Positions 8,735 to 16,072 of a stretch of 35,567 nucleotides of DNA are shown piece by piece. The DNA comes from Microbacteriaceae bacterium (GTDB lineage: Bacteria > Actinomycetota > Actinomycetes > Actinomycetales > Microbacteriaceae). Location of the stretch: positions 1-35,567 of the forward strand of contig CANGJO010000002.1 in assembly GCA_947454285.1 (NCBI GenBank), read 5' to 3'. Each line of letters begins with the position of its first letter. Position 1 is the stretch's first letter. Made by a program: the position numbers and the translations under genes. The notes beneath the pieces are model-generated. The model was given only the letters and a program-made list of their open reading frames with translations, was not told where the DNA came from and ran no database searches.

Positions 8735-9757
8735 TTGCTGTATCGCGCAATTTTCAAAATAGTTTTCGCTCGCATGGATGCCGAGCAGGCTCACCATTTG
8801 GTTATGTTCGCAATCCGCGTTGCGGGCAGTCTGGGTATCACCAAACTCGCGAAATTGAAATCAACCGGTCGTGGTGCCGTGCAGGCTTTTGGTTTACATT
8901 TTGATGCGCCGTTTGGATTAGCGGCTGGATTTGATAAAAATGCTGTTGCCATAAAGGCACTTGGTGAACTTGGATTCTCACACGTTGAAATTGGCACCGT
9001 CACAGCAATTGCACAAGACGGAAACGAGAAGCCGCGACTTTTTCGTTTGATTCCTGATCGCGCATTGATCAATCGCATGGGATTCAACAATCAAGGCGCG
9101 CAGGTAATTGCGGATCGCCTTGAAAAGCTTCGCGAAAAACATGGCAGCGCCTTACCGGTTATCGGTGTGAATATTGGCAAGTCCAAAGTGGTTGACGTTG
9201 AGTTAGCCCACGAGGATTACCGCAAGAGCGCAAGGTTGTTGGCTCCGCATGCGGACTATCTAGCCGTAAATGTTTCCTCTCCAAATACGCCTGGCCTTCG
9301 TTCACTTCAATCAGTTGAAGCACTAGAACCAATTCTGCAAGCCGTGATTCAGGAAGCAAAGGGTAAGCCAGTGCTCGTGAAGATTGCTCCGGATCTTGCT
9401 AACGAAGATATTGCCGCGGTTGCCGACCTTGCCCTGGATCTTGGATTAGCCGGCGTGATTGCAACCAACACCACGATTGGTCGCCATAACTTAAAGACCG
9501 ATTCTGCCAAGGTAGTTGCAGCCGGTGCCGGTGGATTATCTGGTGCGCCATTGAAAGAGCGTTCCCTAGAAGTATTGCGATTGCTGCACGCACGCATGAA
9601 TGGCAGGGCCGCAATTATTTCCGTTGGTGGAATAGAAACCGCTCAAGAGGCAGCTGAACGTTTGGCCAACGGTGCCACCCTGGTACAGGGCTATACCGGT
9701 TGGATTTACACCGGACCGCTTTGGGCGCGAAGCATAAATAAGGAACTAACCAAATAA
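8735..9757 (+). CDS. pyrD: Dihydroorotate dehydrogenase (quinone), class 2
   Basis: A 340-residue flavoenzyme oxidising dihydroorotate to orotate in pyrimidine synthesis, passing electrons to membrane quinone. The class 2 N-terminal membrane-association helices (LYRAIFKIVFARMDAEQAHHL) are present. FGLAAGFDKNA (60-70) is the FMN-binding start of the barrel, and SSPNTPGLR (181-189) carries the catalytic serine of class 2 enzymes. It starts at TTG (8735), 33 bases after nrdR; AGGT about 11 bases upstream is a weak ribosome-binding site. It ends at a strong bidirectional terminator. It could share the respiratory quinone pool with the bcc-aa3 genes further along. Confidence 0.96.
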   Translation: MLYRAIFKIVFARMDAEQAHHLVMFAIRVAGSLGITKLAKLKSTGRGAVQAFGLHFDAPFGLAAGFDKNAVAIKALGELGFSHVEIGTVTAIAQDGNEKPRLFRLIPDRALINRMGFNNQGAQVIADRLEKLREKHGSALPVIGVNIGKSKVVDVELAHEDYRKSARLLAPHADYLAVNVSSPNTPGLRSLQSVEALEPILQAVIQEAKGKPVLVKIAPDLANEDIAAVADLALDLGLAGVIATNTTIGRHNLKTDSAKVVAAGAGGLSGAPLKERSLEVLRLLHARMNGRAAIISVGGIETAQEAAERLANGATLVQGYTGWIYTGPLWARSINKELTK

Positions 9758-9790
9758 AAAAATCCCTCCGATTAATCGGAGGGATTTTTT
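9758..9790. terminator. Bidirectional intrinsic terminator, pyrD / DUF3043
   Basis: A near-perfect inverted repeat centred on ATTAAT (9771-9776) with arms TCCCTCCG and CGGAGGGA, flanked by A-runs on the left and T-runs on the right. It serves both convergent genes: pyrD stops at 9757 and the DUF3043 gene stops at 9800. Confidence 0.93.
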
Positions 9791-9799
9791 CTTAAGAAT

Positions 9800-10336
9800 T
9801 TAAGGCGTAACTTTTGTTCCGCGCTTTACCTGTGGCTTCGGTAGTCGCATTGGGCGCATCTGCACTGAGCGCATGCCCGCGTACCACTTAAGACCAGACT
9901 CCACCTTGTTGGCTCCGTACTTTGCCTCTAGAGCGCGAACCGCACCACGACCAAGAATCCAACCGTTGATTGCAACGCCAATGAACAGGGTCCACATGGT
10001 AAGCAGGGTTGCTACCTGCACGACGTAAGAATCGATTGCTGAGATCAGAATTACCACCAACAGCGCCGGCATTACCAATTCGCCAAGTGAGAATTTTGAA
10101 TCAACATAGTTGCGAACAAACTTGCGCTGAGGACCGCGGTCACGAACACCAAGATACTTTTCTTCACCGGCTGCCATGCCAATGCGTGCCTTGGCGCGTT
10201 CTTCACGAATTTGTGCCTTTTCGGCCTTGCGAGATTCAGGTGTCTTTTTGCCAACCAGTGGACGCAGGTTTGCTGCCTCTTGCTGCTTGCGCGATGGAGT
10301 TGCGCGACCTTTGCCGGTTGTTTTTGATTCAGTCAT
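9800..10336 (-). CDS. DUF3043 family membrane protein
   Basis: A 178-residue protein starting MTESKTTGKGRATPSRKQQEA in the style of actinobacterial DUF3043 proteins: a basic Lys/Arg-rich N-terminal half (1-75, with NLRPLVGKK and GDxxYLxxRDRGPxRxxVRxxVD-like spacing), two transmembrane helices (about 88-135) and a basic C-terminal tail. The function is not known for the family. The start at 10336 was chosen over longer in-frame options because it follows AGAGGAA and begins the family-like N-terminus; the upstream extension to 10660 lies antisense in the dipeptidase. The gene is divergent from the dipeptidase. Confidence 0.82.
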   Translation of the reverse strand: MTESKTTGKGRATPSRKQQEAANLRPLVGKKTPESRKAEKAQIREERAKARIGMAAGEEKYLGVRDRGPQRKFVRNYVDSKFSLGELVMPALLVVILISAIDSYVVQVATLLTMWTLFIGVAINGWILGRGAVRALEAKYGANKVESGLKWYAGMRSVQMRPMRLPKPQVKRGTKVTP

Positions 10337-10355
10337 AAAGATTCCTCTGAAGTTT

Positions 10356-10365
10356 GGTCTAGACC
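10356..10365. promoter_or_regulatory. 10-bp perfect palindrome between divergent genes
   Basis: GGTCTAGACC is a perfect palindrome in the 43-base gap between the DUF3043 gene (minus) and the M20 dipeptidase (plus). It abuts the dipeptidase -10 candidate at 10368. It could be an operator; no known regulator is assigned. Confidence 0.35.
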
Positions 10366-10367
10366 TA

Positions 10368-10373
10368 TAGATT
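10368..10373 (+). promoter_or_regulatory. Candidate -10 element giving a leaderless dipeptidase mRNA
   Basis: TAGATT (TANNNT) is followed by six bases and then the ATG at 10380, so transcription would start at or next to the A of the start codon. No Shine-Dalgarno is visible, consistent with a leaderless message. Confidence 0.5.
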
Positions 10374-10379
10374 ACTGGT

Positions 10380-11780
10380 ATGACCTTGCCAAATATCGCT
10401 GAGCAACAGTTGCCAGCTGCTAGTGATTTTGTAGCCAAAAATTTTGATGATCTTAAAGCAACGTTGATTTCGCTGGCCAAGATTCCAGGCATCGCCTGGG
10501 AGGCCTTCGACGAACAAGAACTTGAGCGCAGCGCAGAGGCCGTAGCCAAACTTTTTAGTGACACCCAGCTGTTTGACTTCGTTGAAATTCGAAGAGCGTC
10601 CGCAGATGGCAAGCCGGGTGCGCCGGCAGTGGTTGCCAAGCGCGCTGCCAAGAACGGCAAGCCTCAGATTTTGCTTTACGCCCACCACGATGTTCAGCCA
10701 CCCGGCGATGAAACCGTTTGGCAGACCAACCCGTTTGAGCCAACTGAGAAAAATGGCCGTCTCTATGGCCGTGGTGCAGCCGATGACAAGGCCGGAATCG
10801 TGACTCACTTGGCGGCGGTGAAGACTTTGGCTGAATTATGCGGCCCAGATTTTGATTTGGGTCTGACGCTATTCATCGAGGGCGAGGAAGAAGCCGGTTC
10901 GCCAACCTTCAGGAACTTCCTCGAGGAAAACCAAGCCGACCTCAAGGCCGATGTCATCATCGTGGCCGATTCCGGAAATTGGACTGTGGACGTTCCGGCC
11001 CTCACCACCACGCTCAGGGGACTGGTCTCGCAGGTGATTGAGGTTTCCACTCTGGATCACGCGCTGCACTCGGGCATGTACGGCGGCGCGGTGCCAGACG
11101 CCATGCTGGCAATGATCAAGCTGCTGGCCACGCTGCACGACGACCGCGGAAACGTGGCAATTGCGGGTCTGGTTCAGGGCAAGGCTGATGAGCTGCCCTA
11201 TTCTGACGCCCAATTAAACACCGATGCCGGCCTGCTGCCGGGCACCCAGCAGATTGGGGATGGCAGCATTTTGGACCGTATCTGGACCAAACCCGCCTTG
11301 ACCGTGATTGGTATTGATGGCCAGACCGTGGCCCTGAGCTCAAACACCATGTTGCCCTCGGTTAAGGCCAAAATCAGCCTCAGAATTGCCCCTGGAGAGC
11401 AGCCAGAGCAGGCTTTGGCCCTGCTAAAGGCCCATTTAGAGGCACATTTGCCGTTCGGGGCAAGGATTTCCTATGGCGAAACCGAGCTGGGTAAGCCGTT
11501 TGCCCAAACCCAGGATGGCTGGGCGAAAGGCCTGGCCGAACAGGCTCTCGGCGCCGCCTGGGGCACAAAATCGGTGAATATCGGGATCGGCGGGTCAATC
11601 CCGTTCATAGCGGACTTAACTCAGGTCTTTCCGGACGCCCAAATCCTGGTAACCGGGGTAGAAGACCCAGATTCCAGGGCCCACAGTCCAAACGAGTCCG
11701 TGGATCTGGCAATGCTGCAAAAGGCCATGGTAGCCGAGGCGATTTTCCTGGTTTCGGGGAATGCTAAACCGGGCCAATAA
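10380..11780 (+). CDS. M20 family metallopeptidase (dipeptidase)
   Basis: A 466-residue zinc peptidase or deacylase. The M20 signature is complete: LLYAHHDVQP with zinc ligand H102 and D104, GRGAADDKAG (about 130-139) with the bridging Asp, EGEEEAGS with the catalytic Glu and adjacent zinc Glu (about 168-171), D197 in ADSGN, and a C-terminal His in DSRAHSPNE. A dimerisation (lid) domain is inserted in the middle. Such enzymes hydrolyse dipeptides in the cytosol, but the true substrate cannot be read. Base composition shifts inside the gene: sampled 60-base lines go from about 47% GC near the 5' end to about 58-67% later. Confidence 0.9.
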   Translation: MTLPNIAEQQLPAASDFVAKNFDDLKATLISLAKIPGIAWEAFDEQELERSAEAVAKLFSDTQLFDFVEIRRASADGKPGAPAVVAKRAAKNGKPQILLYAHHDVQPPGDETVWQTNPFEPTEKNGRLYGRGAADDKAGIVTHLAAVKTLAELCGPDFDLGLTLFIEGEEEAGSPTFRNFLEENQADLKADVIIVADSGNWTVDVPALTTTLRGLVSQVIEVSTLDHALHSGMYGGAVPDAMLAMIKLLATLHDDRGNVAIAGLVQGKADELPYSDAQLNTDAGLLPGTQQIGDGSILDRIWTKPALTVIGIDGQTVALSSNTMLPSVKAKISLRIAPGEQPEQALALLKAHLEAHLPFGARISYGETELGKPFAQTQDGWAKGLAEQALGAAWGTKSVNIGIGGSIPFIADLTQVFPDAQILVTGVEDPDSRAHSPNESVDLAMLQKAMVAEAIFLVSGNAKPGQ

Positions 11781-11782
11781 GT

Positions 11783-11788
11783 TAGTCT
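11783..11788 (+). promoter_or_regulatory. Candidate -10 element for erpA
   Basis: TAGTCT matches TANNNT, 33 bases before the ATG of the Fe-S carrier gene; AAAGGGG follows as a ribosome-binding site. Confidence 0.35.
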
Positions 11789-11821
11789 TAGAGCAGTTTC
11801 AAGCTACAGAAAGGGGTCAAA

Positions 11822-12163
11822 ATGACTCAAACCTTAGAAACTGGAGTAACTCTTACCGAGCAGGCTCAGAGCAAGGTTCGTACCCTGATCCAAGCCGAAG
11901 GTCGCGATGACCTTCGACTGCGCGTAGCAGTGCAGCCAGGTGGTTGCTCAGGCCTGATCTACCAGCTCTACTTTGATGAACAGATCGCCGATGGCGATGT
12001 TGTCAAGGATTTTGATGGGGTAGAGGTAGTAGTCGACAAGATGAGCGTGCCTTATCTAGACGGCGCTTCAATTGACTTCGAAGACACCATCCAGAAGCAG
12101 GGTTTCACAATTGACAATCCAAACGCAGCTGGTTCATGTGCCTGTGGAGACTCATTCAGTTAA
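11822..12163 (+). CDS. erpA: Iron-sulfur cluster insertion/carrier protein (HesB/IscA, ErpA-like)
   Basis: A 113-residue A-type Fe-S carrier. The three conserved cysteines are C42 in GGCSG and C106 and C108 in SCACGDSF. Such proteins accept a cluster from the assembly machinery and pass it to targets. The ATG at 11822 follows AAAGGGG. The gene is followed by a strong terminator and then ctaC; placement next to the respiratory genes is common in actinobacteria, and one plausible client is the Rieske protein QcrA, which is inference. ErpA versus IscA cannot be fully separated by sequence alone. Confidence 0.9.
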   Translation: MTQTLETGVTLTEQAQSKVRTLIQAEGRDDLRLRVAVQPGGCSGLIYQLYFDEQIADGDVVKDFDGVEVVVDKMSVPYLDGASIDFEDTIQKQGFTIDNPNAAGSCACGDSFS

Positions 12164-12177
12164 AACAGAAGACTTTT

Positions 12178-12220
12178 CCGAAAAAGCCCGGTTTCCGATC
12201 CACGAACCGGGCTTTTTCGG
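12178..12220. terminator. Strong intrinsic terminator after erpA
   Basis: A perfect 16-bp inverted repeat: CCGAAAAAGCCCGGTT at 12178-12193 pairs with 12205-12220, with an 11-base loop. The T-run lies inside the right arm. The symmetry makes it potentially bidirectional. It separates erpA from the ctaC promoter region. Confidence 0.92.
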
Positions 12221-12250
12221 CATAAAAACCGCCTAGATAGCGTGTTTTAT

Positions 12251-12281
12251 GGCACATTCGGCACATTGTCGAGCGTAGGAT
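12251..12281 (+). promoter_or_regulatory. Candidate ctaC promoter with tandem octamer repeat
   Basis: TAGGAT (12276-12281) is a good TANNNT -10 element, 35 bases before the ctaC GTG. Just upstream, GGCACATT occurs twice in tandem (12251-12258 and 12260-12267), one base apart, overlapping the expected -35 region, where a regulator could bind. No TTGACA-like -35 is present, so an activator or an extended -10 would be needed. Inference only. Confidence 0.4.
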
Positions 12282-12316
12282 AGAAGGGTAACGATTCGAT
12301 ATCCGAAGGGTCGATT

Positions 12317-13174
12317 GTGCTAAAAAAGCGTGGTCTTAAATGGGCAGCGATGCCTGCCGCAGTGTCTTTGATGCTGCTTCTTAGTGGTTGTTCTGAGCAG
12401 GAATTTAGCCGTGGTTTCCTACCAGGCGTTCCGGGAGTCACCAATCACACCGATCGCATTACCGGCCTTTGGACCACTTCTTGGATCGTCTTGTGGGGAA
12501 TCGGAATCATCGCCTGGGGCCTAATGTTCTATGCGATCATCGTTTACCGCCGTCGCAAGGGCGAGACCGGCCTGCCAGCACAGCTGCGCTACAACAACCC
12601 AATTGAGACTCTTTTCACAATCGTTCCGCTGATCATCACCATTGGTTTCTTTGCTTTCACCGCGCGTGACATGGCAGCAATTGAGCAGCCAACTGCAAAC
12701 CCTGACGTGAAAATTCAGGTCATTGCTAAGCAGTGGAGCTGGGACTTCAATTACGTCAATGGCAATGTTTATGACTCTGGTGTTCAGTCACAGTTCGCTG
12801 GCGAAAAGGGCTCCGAGGCAGCGTTGCCAGTACTTTACCTACCGGTAAACAAGTCAGTTCAGATTGATTTGACTGCGCGTGACGTAATCCACTCATTCTG
12901 GGTTGTGGACTTCCTTTACAAGAAAGACATGTTCCCGGGACGCATCAACCACATGTACTTCACGCCACAGGTTGAAGGAACTTACAAGGGTAAATGTGCC
13001 GAACTTTGCGGCGAATACCACTCGATGATGTTGTTCAACGTCAAAGTTGTTTCACAGGCTGAATACGATGCTCACGTCGCAGCTCTTGCTGCAGCTGGCA
13101 ACGTTGGTCAGCTTGATACCAAATACAACCGCAACCAAAACCTTCCGGGTGACAACCCAGAGATCAGAGGATAG
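12317..13174 (+). CDS. ctaC: Cytochrome c oxidase subunit II (lipoprotein)
   Basis: A 285-residue subunit of the aa3 oxidase that takes electrons from cytochrome c at the CuA centre. The N-terminus is a lipoprotein signal with lipobox LLSGC (C25), a predicted client of LspA and Lnt. Two transmembrane helices follow (about 52-76 and 93-115). The CuA ligands are C227, C231, H235 and M238 in CAELCGEYHSMM, with the aromatic stretch WSWDFNY upstream. The GTG start (12317) is preceded by GAAGGG at six bases. First gene of ctaC-ctaD-ctaF, with ctaD five bases downstream. Confidence 0.97.
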   Translation: MLKKRGLKWAAMPAAVSLMLLLSGCSEQEFSRGFLPGVPGVTNHTDRITGLWTTSWIVLWGIGIIAWGLMFYAIIVYRRRKGETGLPAQLRYNNPIETLFTIVPLIITIGFFAFTARDMAAIEQPTANPDVKIQVIAKQWSWDFNYVNGNVYDSGVQSQFAGEKGSEAALPVLYLPVNKSVQIDLTARDVIHSFWVVDFLYKKDMFPGRINHMYFTPQVEGTYKGKCAELCGEYHSMMLFNVKVVSQAEYDAHVAALAAAGNVGQLDTKYNRNQNLPGDNPEIRG

Positions 13175-13179
13175 GCACG

Positions 13180-14853
13180 ATGGCTACCGCTACCGCAAGC
13201 AAGTCAACCTACGGAACTTCCAAGAAGACCAAGGGCCAGATCCTGGTTGATTGGATCACCACAACCGATCACAAAAAGATTGGTTACCTCTACCTGATTA
13301 CCTCATTCCTCTACTTCCTTATCGGTGGTGTGATGGCTCTCGTAATTCGTGCCCAGCTAACTGCGCCTGGTCTTGAGATTGTTCAGACCAAAGAGCAGTA
13401 CAACCAGCTATTCACTATGCACGGCACAATCATGTTGCTTATGTTTGCGACCCCACTTTTTGCCGCTTTCGCAAACATTCTGATGCCAATTCAAATTGGT
13501 GCACCCGATGTTGCGTTCCCTCGTTTGAACGCAATCGCTTACTGGTTCTACTTCTTCGGCTCATTCATTGCTGTAGCCGGCTTCTTCACTCCACAGGGTG
13601 CAGCCAGCTTTGGTTGGTTTGCTTACGCGCCGCTATCAAACACAACTTTCTCACCGGGACTTGGCGGAGACCTTTGGGTCTTTGGTCTAGCACTGAGCGG
13701 TTTTGGAACAATCATGGGTGGTGTGAACTTCATCACAACAATCCTGACCATGCGTGCTCCTGGTATGACCATGTTCCGTTTGCCAATTTTCACCTGGAAC
13801 ACATTGGTCACATCAATCCTGGTAATTATGTGTTTCCCGCCGCTTGCGGCAGCGTTGTTCGCGCTTGGCGCGGATCGCCGATTTGACGCTCACATCTTTG
13901 ACCCAGCTAACGGTGGCCCAATGCTTTGGCAGCACTTGTTCTGGTTCTTTGGTCACCCAGAGGTTTACATTCTTGCGCTGCCATTCTTTGGAATCGTTTC
14001 AGAGATCTTCCCGGTATTCAGCCGCAAGCCAATCTTTGGCTACAAGACTTTGGTTTACGCAACTATCGCAATTGCAGCTCTATCGATGACCGTGTGGGCA
14101 CACCACATGTACGTCACCGGTTCAGTGCTGTTGCCGTTCTTCGCATTCACAACAATGTTGATTGCTATTCCAACTGGCGTGAAGGTATTCAACTGGATCG
14201 GAACGCTTTGGAAGGGCTCAGTAACATTTGAGACTCCAATGCTTTACGCACTTGGTTTCCTAACCACCTTCATTTTTGGTGGTCTAACCGGTGTGATCCT
14301 GGCATCTCCTGCATTGGACTTCCACTTGTCAGACAGCTACTTCGTGGTTGCTCACTTCCACTACGTAGTATTTGGAACCGTCGTGTTCGCGATGTTCGCC
14401 GGTATTTACTTCTGGTACCCAAAGATGACTGGAAAGATGCTAAACGAGCGTCTAGGAAAGATTCAGTTCTGGTTGCTATTCGTAGGTTTCCACACCACCT
14501 TCTTGATTCAGCACTGGTTGGGTGTAATTGGTATGCCACGTCGCTACGCGACCTACTTACCAGAAGACGGTTTCACTTGGATGAACCAGGTTTCAACCGT
14601 TGGTGCGGCATTGCTGGCGCTATCTATGGTCCCGTTCCTTTGGAACATTTACATCACAGCTCGCAAGGGCGAGAAGACCACGCTCAATGACCCATGGGGT
14701 TACGGTCGTTCACTGGAGTGGGCAACTGGCACTCCGTTCCCACGTCACAACTTCACCTCGATTCCACGTGTGCGTTCCGAGTCACCTGCTTTTGACTTGA
14801 ACCACCCAGAGTTTGCTGCGCCTGAAGCAAAGACTTCAGCGAAGAAGGGCTAA
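13180..14853 (+). CDS. ctaD: Cytochrome c oxidase subunit I
   Basis: A 557-residue catalytic subunit of the aa3-type heme-copper oxidase with about twelve transmembrane helices. Visible motifs include MHGTIMLLMFATP (heme a ligand His), WFFGHPEVYILALP (CuB His with the cross-linked Tyr), the HH pair in TVWAHHMYVTG, and YFVVAHFHYVVFG carrying the heme a3 and heme a histidines. It reduces oxygen to water and pumps protons. It sits between ctaC and ctaF and uses codons typical of a strongly expressed gene. Confidence 0.98.
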   Translation: MATATASKSTYGTSKKTKGQILVDWITTTDHKKIGYLYLITSFLYFLIGGVMALVIRAQLTAPGLEIVQTKEQYNQLFTMHGTIMLLMFATPLFAAFANILMPIQIGAPDVAFPRLNAIAYWFYFFGSFIAVAGFFTPQGAASFGWFAYAPLSNTTFSPGLGGDLWVFGLALSGFGTIMGGVNFITTILTMRAPGMTMFRLPIFTWNTLVTSILVIMCFPPLAAALFALGADRRFDAHIFDPANGGPMLWQHLFWFFGHPEVYILALPFFGIVSEIFPVFSRKPIFGYKTLVYATIAIAALSMTVWAHHMYVTGSVLLPFFAFTTMLIAIPTGVKVFNWIGTLWKGSVTFETPMLYALGFLTTFIFGGLTGVILASPALDFHLSDSYFVVAHFHYVVFGTVVFAMFAGIYFWYPKMTGKMLNERLGKIQFWLLFVGFHTTFLIQHWLGVIGMPRRYATYLPEDGFTWMNQVSTVGAALLALSMVPFLWNIYITARKGEKTTLNDPWGYGRSLEWATGTPFPRHNFTSIPRVRSESPAFDLNHPEFAAPEAKTSAKKG

Positions 14854-14861
14854 CCTAGAAA

Positions 14862-15275
14862 ATGAAGTTCAACGGTAATCTCTTTTACTTTTTGACTGCC
14901 TTCTACTTTGTAGACGCTGCCGGGTATGCAATCTGGTGGAACAACAGTAAGGGTGGCTACGAGCCAATCGGCACAGCGGCAATCGCGATGCTTGGCTTTA
15001 TGTCACTTTTCCTTGCTTTCTACATTAAGAACACAGGTAAGCGCCAGGGTGCTGTGCCTGAGGATCGCCTTGATGCAAACATCGAAGATGGTGAATCTGA
15101 AGTTGGCTTCTTTGCTCCATGGAGCTGGTGGCCATTCTTCCTTGGACTGTTCGGTTCGATTTGCTTCGCAGCTCTTGCTGTGGGTTGGTGGTTGTTCTTT
15201 ATTGGCTTCCCACTCGTTTTGGTTGCGTTGATCGGATTCGTTTTCGAACGCAGTCGTGGCCTATTCGCTCACTAA
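14862..15275 (+). CDS. ctaF: Cytochrome c oxidase subunit IV (actinobacterial CtaF)
   Basis: A 137-residue small subunit found in actinobacterial bcc-aa3 supercomplexes. It shows four hydrophobic segments (about 4-24, 36-56, 87-106, 107-130), a central acidic loop (EDRLDANIEDGESEVGF) and the conserved FAPWSWWPF stretch. It has no cofactor and is structural. It starts eight bases after ctaD and ends before a strong terminator. Identity is supported by both sequence and operon position. Confidence 0.93.
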   Translation: MKFNGNLFYFLTAFYFVDAAGYAIWWNNSKGGYEPIGTAAIAMLGFMSLFLAFYIKNTGKRQGAVPEDRLDANIEDGESEVGFFAPWSWWPFFLGLFGSICFAALAVGWWLFFIGFPLVLVALIGFVFERSRGLFAH

Positions 15276-15289
15276 AAATATTCAATCAA

Positions 15290-15330
15290 TTAATCCCGTT
15301 GACTTGATTGTCAGCGGGATTAATTTTTTA
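15290..15330 (+). terminator. Intrinsic terminator after ctaF
   Basis: Inverted arms TTAATCCCG(T)TGAC (15290-15303) and GTC(A)GCGGGATTAA (15310-15323) enclose a six-base loop, followed by a run of T. The A/T flanks make it usable for the convergent TipAS gene as well. Confidence 0.9.
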
Positions 15331-15338
15331 ATTTATGG

Positions 15339-15686
15339 CTACTTTAGATTCTGATTAGCCCAAGTGACAATCGCGTCGTAGTGATATTTCGCAAGACCTG
15401 GTGCTACACCTTCGTAGGTATCTCGATATGGTGATGGCATGATGTAGCTCATGGCCAACGACTTGTAAGTAGTTTGAGTTGGCTTCCAAAACTGCAGGCA
15501 GAACTCATAATGCTGGCGAACTAAGTCTTGAATCATGGGATCGCTCGTTGCGGTGCCTGCAAGCATTGCTTCTTTGAAGCGTTCGGTAATGACTCCAAAT
15601 TCGGTCATGAATTTTTGATTCTGTTCTTTGCTGAAGTTATTGGCGTACATGTCTGCATGATTTGCAGTTGGGTCTAACTCGCGCAT
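15339..15686 (-). CDS. Stand-alone TipAS-type antibiotic-recognition domain protein
   Basis: A 115-residue soluble all-alpha protein that resembles the C-terminal drug-binding domain (TipAS) of the thiostrepton-induced regulator TipA. Marks are FWKPTQTTYKSLAMSYI with the following YRDTYEGVAPGLAKYHYDAI, typical of the globin-like TipAS fold, and an N-terminal FSKEQNQKFMTEFG. The MerR-type DNA-binding domain of TipAL is absent, so it cannot act as a classical regulator. Related free-standing proteins can sequester thiopeptides or albicidin; the ligand here is unknown. It begins 15 bases after the ABM gene stops, so the two form a likely operon between the convergent ctaF and qcrB. Confidence 0.8.
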   Translation of the reverse strand: MRELDPTANHADMYANNFSKEQNQKFMTEFGVITERFKEAMLAGTATSDPMIQDLVRQHYEFCLQFWKPTQTTYKSLAMSYIMPSPYRDTYEGVAPGLAKYHYDAIVTWANQNLK

Positions 15687-15701
15687 GGTTTGAAAGGTCG
15701 C

Positions 15702-16004
15702 CTAAGCGAGATTCCCATCGGTGTGCTGATAGGTGATTTCGGCAATTTCTACCGAGTAACCCACGTACCACTCTGCGTAGCGACGCTTAGCCTCCCGGTG
15801 CACCTCGTCTCTGCGGAATATCTGCAGGGAATCGTTATCGGTGAAGTAGTAGTCAACGCGAATGGTGTCACGGTCGGGGGAGAGCCACTTTTCTTTGCGA
15901 ATAAAACCTGGATTAGCGTTCGCGCGGGCCATAATCTCGTCGTCGAGTGCAACAAAGTCGTCATTGTGAGTGTGCTGCTTGAAGATGAAGGTCGCGGAAA
16001 TCAT
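15702..16004 (-). CDS. ABM-fold (antibiotic biosynthesis monooxygenase-like) protein
   Basis: A 100-residue protein with the dimeric alpha+beta barrel layout of the ABM family: MISATFIFKQ strand, LDDEIMARANANPGFIRKEKW helix and strand, DYYFTDNDSLQIFRRDEVHREAKRR and a last helix/strand WYVGYSVEIAEITY. Some members oxidise quinoid or heme-type substrates without metal; many others have no known role. No polyketide genes are nearby, so the name should not be taken as function. The start is preceded by a TAGGCT element at six bases. It is paired with the TipAS gene. Confidence 0.75.
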   Translation of the reverse strand: MISATFIFKQHTHNDDFVALDDEIMARANANPGFIRKEKWLSPDRDTIRVDYYFTDNDSLQIFRRDEVHREAKRRYAEWYVGYSVEIAEITYQHTDGNLA

Positions 16005-16010
16005 TCACTA

Positions 16011-16016
16011 AGCCTA
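16011..16016 (-). promoter_or_regulatory. Candidate -10 element, leaderless start of the ABM-TipAS pair
   Basis: On the minus strand TAGGCT is followed by six bases and then the ATG at 16004. It lies just beyond the qcrB terminator, so the pair would have its own promoter. No Shine-Dalgarno is visible. Confidence 0.5.
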
Positions 16017-16020
16017 ATTG

Positions 16021-16057
16021 ACAAAAGAAAAGAGGCCGGGCACATTGCCCAGCCTCT
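16021..16057 (-). terminator. Intrinsic terminator of the ctaE-qcrCAB operon
   Basis: On the minus strand a hairpin with arms AGAGGCTGGGC and GCCCGGCCTCT (one mismatch, 16057 to 16031) is followed by a T-rich tract (complement of 16021-16030). It separates qcrB from the ABM gene. Confidence 0.88.
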
Positions 16058-16072
16058 AATCGGTAAAACTAT

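Noticed and set aside
12265..12281. TTGTCGAGCG before TAGGAT, resembling the PafBC-dependent RecA-NDp promoter (TTGTCRGTG-N8-TANNNT)
   Set aside because: The spacer to TAGGAT is far too short and the GTG part does not match; I found no good RecA-NDp site in the window.
12164..12316. Small RNA gene in the erpA-ctaC gap
   Set aside because: The gap is explained by the erpA terminator and the ctaC promoter region; no separate promoter-terminator pair is visible.
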